Shown here one piece after another: positions 61,518-64,000 of a DNA stretch of 64,000 nucleotides. This DNA comes from Deinococcus indicus. Lineage in GTDB: Bacteria; Deinococcota; Deinococci; Deinococcales; Deinococcaceae. A program made the translations under genes and the position numbers. Below the pieces are notes generated by a model that was given only the letters and a program-made list of their open reading frames with translations, was not told the origin of the DNA and did no database searches. Within the stretch, counting starts at the first letter, position 1; each line of letters opens with the position of its first letter. The stretch lies in the NCBI RefSeq assembly GCF_002198095.1, contig NZ_NHMK01000009.1, positions 496,001-560,000 on the forward strand, given 5' to 3'.

Positions 61518-63652
61518 CGGGGTTGCAGGTCGCCCAGGTCCACGCCGGGTTCCGTGCTGGACAGCGTGACGGTGCGTTCGTCGCGGCGTTCGCCGTTCTC
61601 GCCGTAGATGCCGTTGCCGTTGGTGTCCTCGCCGGCGGTGACGCGGTAGGTGCCGTCGCCCAGCCACGCCTGGAAGTGGCCCAGGGTGTCCAGGGCGGGT
61701 TGGAAGGTCTGGCCGCGGCTGTCCTGCATTCGCAGGCCGAAGCGGTCGCTCACGGTGGGGGCGTTCAGGGCGGCGGCGGCGTTGATCAGGCCGTACCCGA
61801 ACTGTTCGTCCCGGCCGGCGGCGCCGAGGTCGGTGGCGGTGGCGTTCAGGCGGGCGAGGGTGCTGCTGGCGTCGGTGGTGACGCCCTTGGAGAGCAGCAG
61901 CGCGGCGAGGGCGGCGACCTGCGGGCTGGCCTGACTGGTGCCGACCTGCGCCTCGTAGTTGGGTTCGTTGCGGATGTAGTCCCAGCTGGTGGAGAGGATC
62001 TCGTCGGGGAAGGGCTGGCCGTTCAGGGTGGCGCCGTTGAAGGCGTCGGTGCTGAAGGGGGCGCTGCCGCCGGGCGCGGTGAGTTGCACCTGGGGGTAGG
62101 CGTTGCTGAACGGGGAGCGGACGGGGGCGCTGCCGCCGCTGAGGGTGACGCTGCCCACGGCGACGGCGTCCGGGCAGGCGGCGGGGTAGTAGGGGGTGGT
62201 GCCGTAGCCGTTGCCGGCGGCGGCGATGACGAGGGCGCCGGCGGTGCGGGCGTCCGTGACGGCCTCGCACATGGCCTGGGCGTTGGTGGCGCTGATGGCG
62301 CCGCCCAGGCTGAGGTTGATGACCTGCGCGGGGTGGGGGGTGCGGGTCTGTGCGCCGTTCACGCTGACGGGCAGTCCGGCGGCGTAGCGGATGGCGGTGG
62401 CGACGTCGGATTCGGTGGCGTTGCCGCTGGCGTCGATGACGCGGATGGGCAGCACCCTGACGTTCGCGGTGTGCGTGGCGCCGACCACGCCGGTCGGGCT
62501 GCACGCGGGGCAGCTGGGGGCGTTGGTGCCCCAGCGGGCGGCGATGAGGCCGGTGACGTGCGTGCCGTGGCTGCCGGTGGTGCGGCCCGGAACGGACGGG
62601 TCGGTGGGGTCGGTGTCCGGGCCGTCGCCGTCGCCGTTGGCGGGGTCCGTGATGAGGTCGAGGGCGCCTTCGGTGGGGGTCCACAGGCGGCCCTGGAGGT
62701 CCGGGTGGTCGTAGCGGACGCCGGTGTCGATGACGGCGACCGTGACCGGGCGGGTGTACGCGCCGCCTTCCATGTCGCGCCACACGGCGCCGTAACCGGT
62801 CAGCGGGTACGCCCACTGCAGCCCGGCGAACTGGTCGGTGGGAACGACGGGTGTAGCGGCGGCCTGGGTGCGCAGGATCACGTCGGGAATGGCGTACTCG
62901 ACGGCCGGGTCGGCCCGCAGGGCGCGCAGGGCGGCCGGGACGTCCTGCACGCGCAGGGCGGCGCTGCGGCTGTCGAGGGGGCGGGAGGCCTGGACGGTCA
63001 CCCCGGCGCCGCGCAGGGTGGTGGCGGCCTGCTGCGCGGTCAGGGTGGCGGCGCGGGTGCCGGTGGCCTGCGCGGTCAGGCTGGCGCGGTACTTGACGAT
63101 CACGCCGGCCGCGTCCGGTTGCGGGGCTGGCGTGACGGGGTGGCCGGTCTGCACGCCCTGTGTCTGCACGCCCTGCCCCTGTACGGCGGGTGCGTTGACC
63201 CGCCCGCGGAGGCTGTACTGCGCGGCCGTGACGGTCCAGACGGTCTGGCCGCTCTGCGCGGAGCTGCCGGTGCCGGACGTCCAGTTCAGGGTGAGGTTGC
63301 CGCTCAGGGTGGCCTGATCGGCTTTCAGGCGGGTGGCGGCGGCCCGGTCGGCGGTCAGGGTGAACACCACGTTGCCCTGGCCCGCCTGCGCCGAGAGTTT
63401 CAGCCAGCTCGGGAAGTTCGTGACCGACCAGCGGCCCCCGAACGGGACGTCCAGGGTGACGGCGGCCTGCTGCTCCAGGGGGATGGTCCGTGTGGTCAGG
63501 GTGGCCGGGGCGGTCGTGGGCGGCTGCGTGACGGGCGGCTCGGTGACAGGTGGCTCTGTGTCCGTCGGGGTGGGGGTCAGGTCGCAGGCGCTCAGGGCCA
63601 GGGCCGCCGACAGCAGCCAGGCGAGACGGACAGGGGTGCGGGGCATGGTCAT
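61514..63652 (-). CDS. Subtilisin-like serine protease (S8), lipoprotein
   Basis: 712 aa from the ATG at 63652; another ATG two codons on (63646) is possible. A lipobox LLSAALALSAC at about residues 14-24 marks it as a surface lipoprotein. A Pro/Thr-rich spacer, a beta domain and a pro-region-like segment (about 190-270) precede the S8 domain. The catalytic triad is Asp in VIDTGVRYDHPDL (about 305), His in GSHGTHVTGLIAA (about 360) and Ser in GTSQASPQVAAL (about 573). A C-terminal beta domain of about 90 residues follows. The stop lies within the heptamer array. Confidence 0.93.
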   Translation of the reverse strand: MTMPRTPVRLAWLLSAALALSACDLTPTPTDTEPPVTEPPVTQPPTTAPATLTTRTIPLEQQAAVTLDVPFGGRWSVTNFPSWLKLSAQAGQGNVVFTLTADRAAATRLKADQATLSGNLTLNWTSGTGSSAQSGQTVWTVTAAQYSLRGRVNAPAVQGQGVQTQGVQTGHPVTPAPQPDAAGVIVKYRASLTAQATGTRAATLTAQQAATTLRGAGVTVQASRPLDSRSAALRVQDVPAALRALRADPAVEYAIPDVILRTQAAATPVVPTDQFAGLQWAYPLTGYGAVWRDMEGGAYTRPVTVAVIDTGVRYDHPDLQGRLWTPTEGALDLITDPANGDGDGPDTDPTDPSVPGRTTGSHGTHVTGLIAARWGTNAPSCPACSPTGVVGATHTANVRVLPIRVIDASGNATESDVATAIRYAAGLPVSVNGAQTRTPHPAQVINLSLGGAISATNAQAMCEAVTDARTAGALVIAAAGNGYGTTPYYPAACPDAVAVGSVTLSGGSAPVRSPFSNAYPQVQLTAPGGSAPFSTDAFNGATLNGQPFPDEILSTSWDYIRNEPNYEAQVGTSQASPQVAALAALLLSKGVTTDASSTLARLNATATDLGAAGRDEQFGYGLINAAAALNAPTVSDRFGLRMQDSRGQTFQPALDTLGHFQAWLGDGTYRVTAGEDTNGNGIYGENGERRDERTVTLSSTEPGVDLGDLQPR

Positions 63653-63771
63653 CACAGCATGCCGCACCGGAGCTGACGGCGCATGAACCGCCCGCTGCCC
63701 CCGGTCGGGGGGCTGGGCAGGGGCAGGTGGGCGGGACGCCGCGCCGGGCAAAGGGTGGCACAATGGCGCGC

Positions 63772-64000
63772 GTGCCAAGCGGACGTGTTCACAACCTCAT
63801 CAACATCGCGGCGTACAGCGTGCTGGCGGCGGGGGCGCTGGTCGCCACCCGGCAGGACCTGCTGACCGTCACGCCGGCCCAGGGTCTGAATTTCACGCTG
63901 GCGTTCGCGGCCGGGACGTTCCTGCTCTCGCCGGACCTGGATCTGGCCGAGGGCCGTGTGGACAGCAAACGCCACTGGGGGCTGCTGGGGTTCCTGTGGG
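63772..64000 (+). CDS. DUF2227 membrane protein, cut by the window end
   Basis: 76 codons are visible. The GTG at 63772 is seven bases after CACAAT (63759-63764); the ATG at 63763 overlaps that box. The sequence starts MPSGRVHNLINIAAYSVLAAG and contains FAAGTFLLSPDLDLAEGRVDSK and WGLLGFLW, matching the DUF2227 metal-binding membrane proteins (H-x-x-x, SPDLDL, W-G). It continues past the end. Divergent from the protease gene. Confidence 0.8.
   Translation, partial: MPSGRVHNLINIAAYSVLAAGALVATRQDLLTVTPAQGLNFTLAFAAGTFLLSPDLDLAEGRVDSKRHWGLLGFLW

Overview
The window is GC-rich, gene-dense chromosomal DNA. It looks like a Deinococcus chromosome, although there is no rRNA or other marker to prove it. 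The support is the gene content (recF next to a DUF721/DciA gene, an Aat with a short N-terminus, FAS1-domain secreted protein, pullulanase with repeated starch-binding modules, nanoRNase-type DHH protein, AcuI, isocitrate lyase) and the start-site style. At about fifteen genes a TANNNT-like -10 box lies 6 to 8 bases before the start codon with no Shine-Dalgarno, the leaderless pattern known from Deinococcus. I find no rRNA, tRNA, prophage or CRISPR array.

Layout. 1-4763: start of an outgoing gene, a two-wHTH protein, an ABC-2 exporter pair and a metallophosphoesterase. 4877-14574: a triple-FAS1 exported protein, FtsK, a JAMM metallopeptidase, an orphan phosphohistidine-swivel-like protein, a small kinase, a nucleoside hydrolase and a pentapeptide-like protein. 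14759-28751: pullulanase, then an eight-gene minus-strand galactoside operon (DeoR-type regulator, binding protein, two permeases, GH42 beta-galactosidase, GH36 alpha-galactosidase, galT, galK) that would import oligogalactosides, hydrolyse them and phosphorylate and uridylylate the galactose. 28940-38576: FKBP, signal peptidase I, an AlbA/ATPase-fold regulator-like protein, a translationally coupled truD cluster, a membrane protein, MoaB, and recF with DUF721. 38731-46113: thioesterase, aat, serA, a CoA-disulfide-reductase-like flavoprotein, and moxR / VWA-metallopeptidase / nudC. 46331-54528: a membrane-anchored Fe-S oxidoreductase with a repetitive tail, DegV, a class-A-beta-lactamase-fold lipoprotein, a DHH phosphoesterase, an unknown protein and a HAD phosphatase. 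54852-60260: isocitrate lyase, a small secreted protein, cdd with a CorC-type protein, and AcuI. 60414-64000: an ISL2-type insertion sequence, a subtilisin-like lipoprotein and the start of a DUF2227 membrane protein.

The most unusual signal is not a gene. About a dozen copies of a 155-157 bp non-coding element (called MITE-A here) and three copies of a second one (MITE-B) are scattered through the window. Both have inverted-repeat ends and 3-bp target duplications (TGA, TCA or TTA). At nine of eleven recognisable insertion sites the duplicated target is exactly the stop codon of a gene, so insertion regenerates the stop. One copy also supplies the ribosome-binding site and start codon of the next gene. 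At 60258-61391 an IS, a MITE-B and a MITE-A are nested and tandemly inserted at reused TGA sites. Most terminators here are GC-rich hairpins without long T runs, and MITE-A copies often sit between a stop codon and its terminator.
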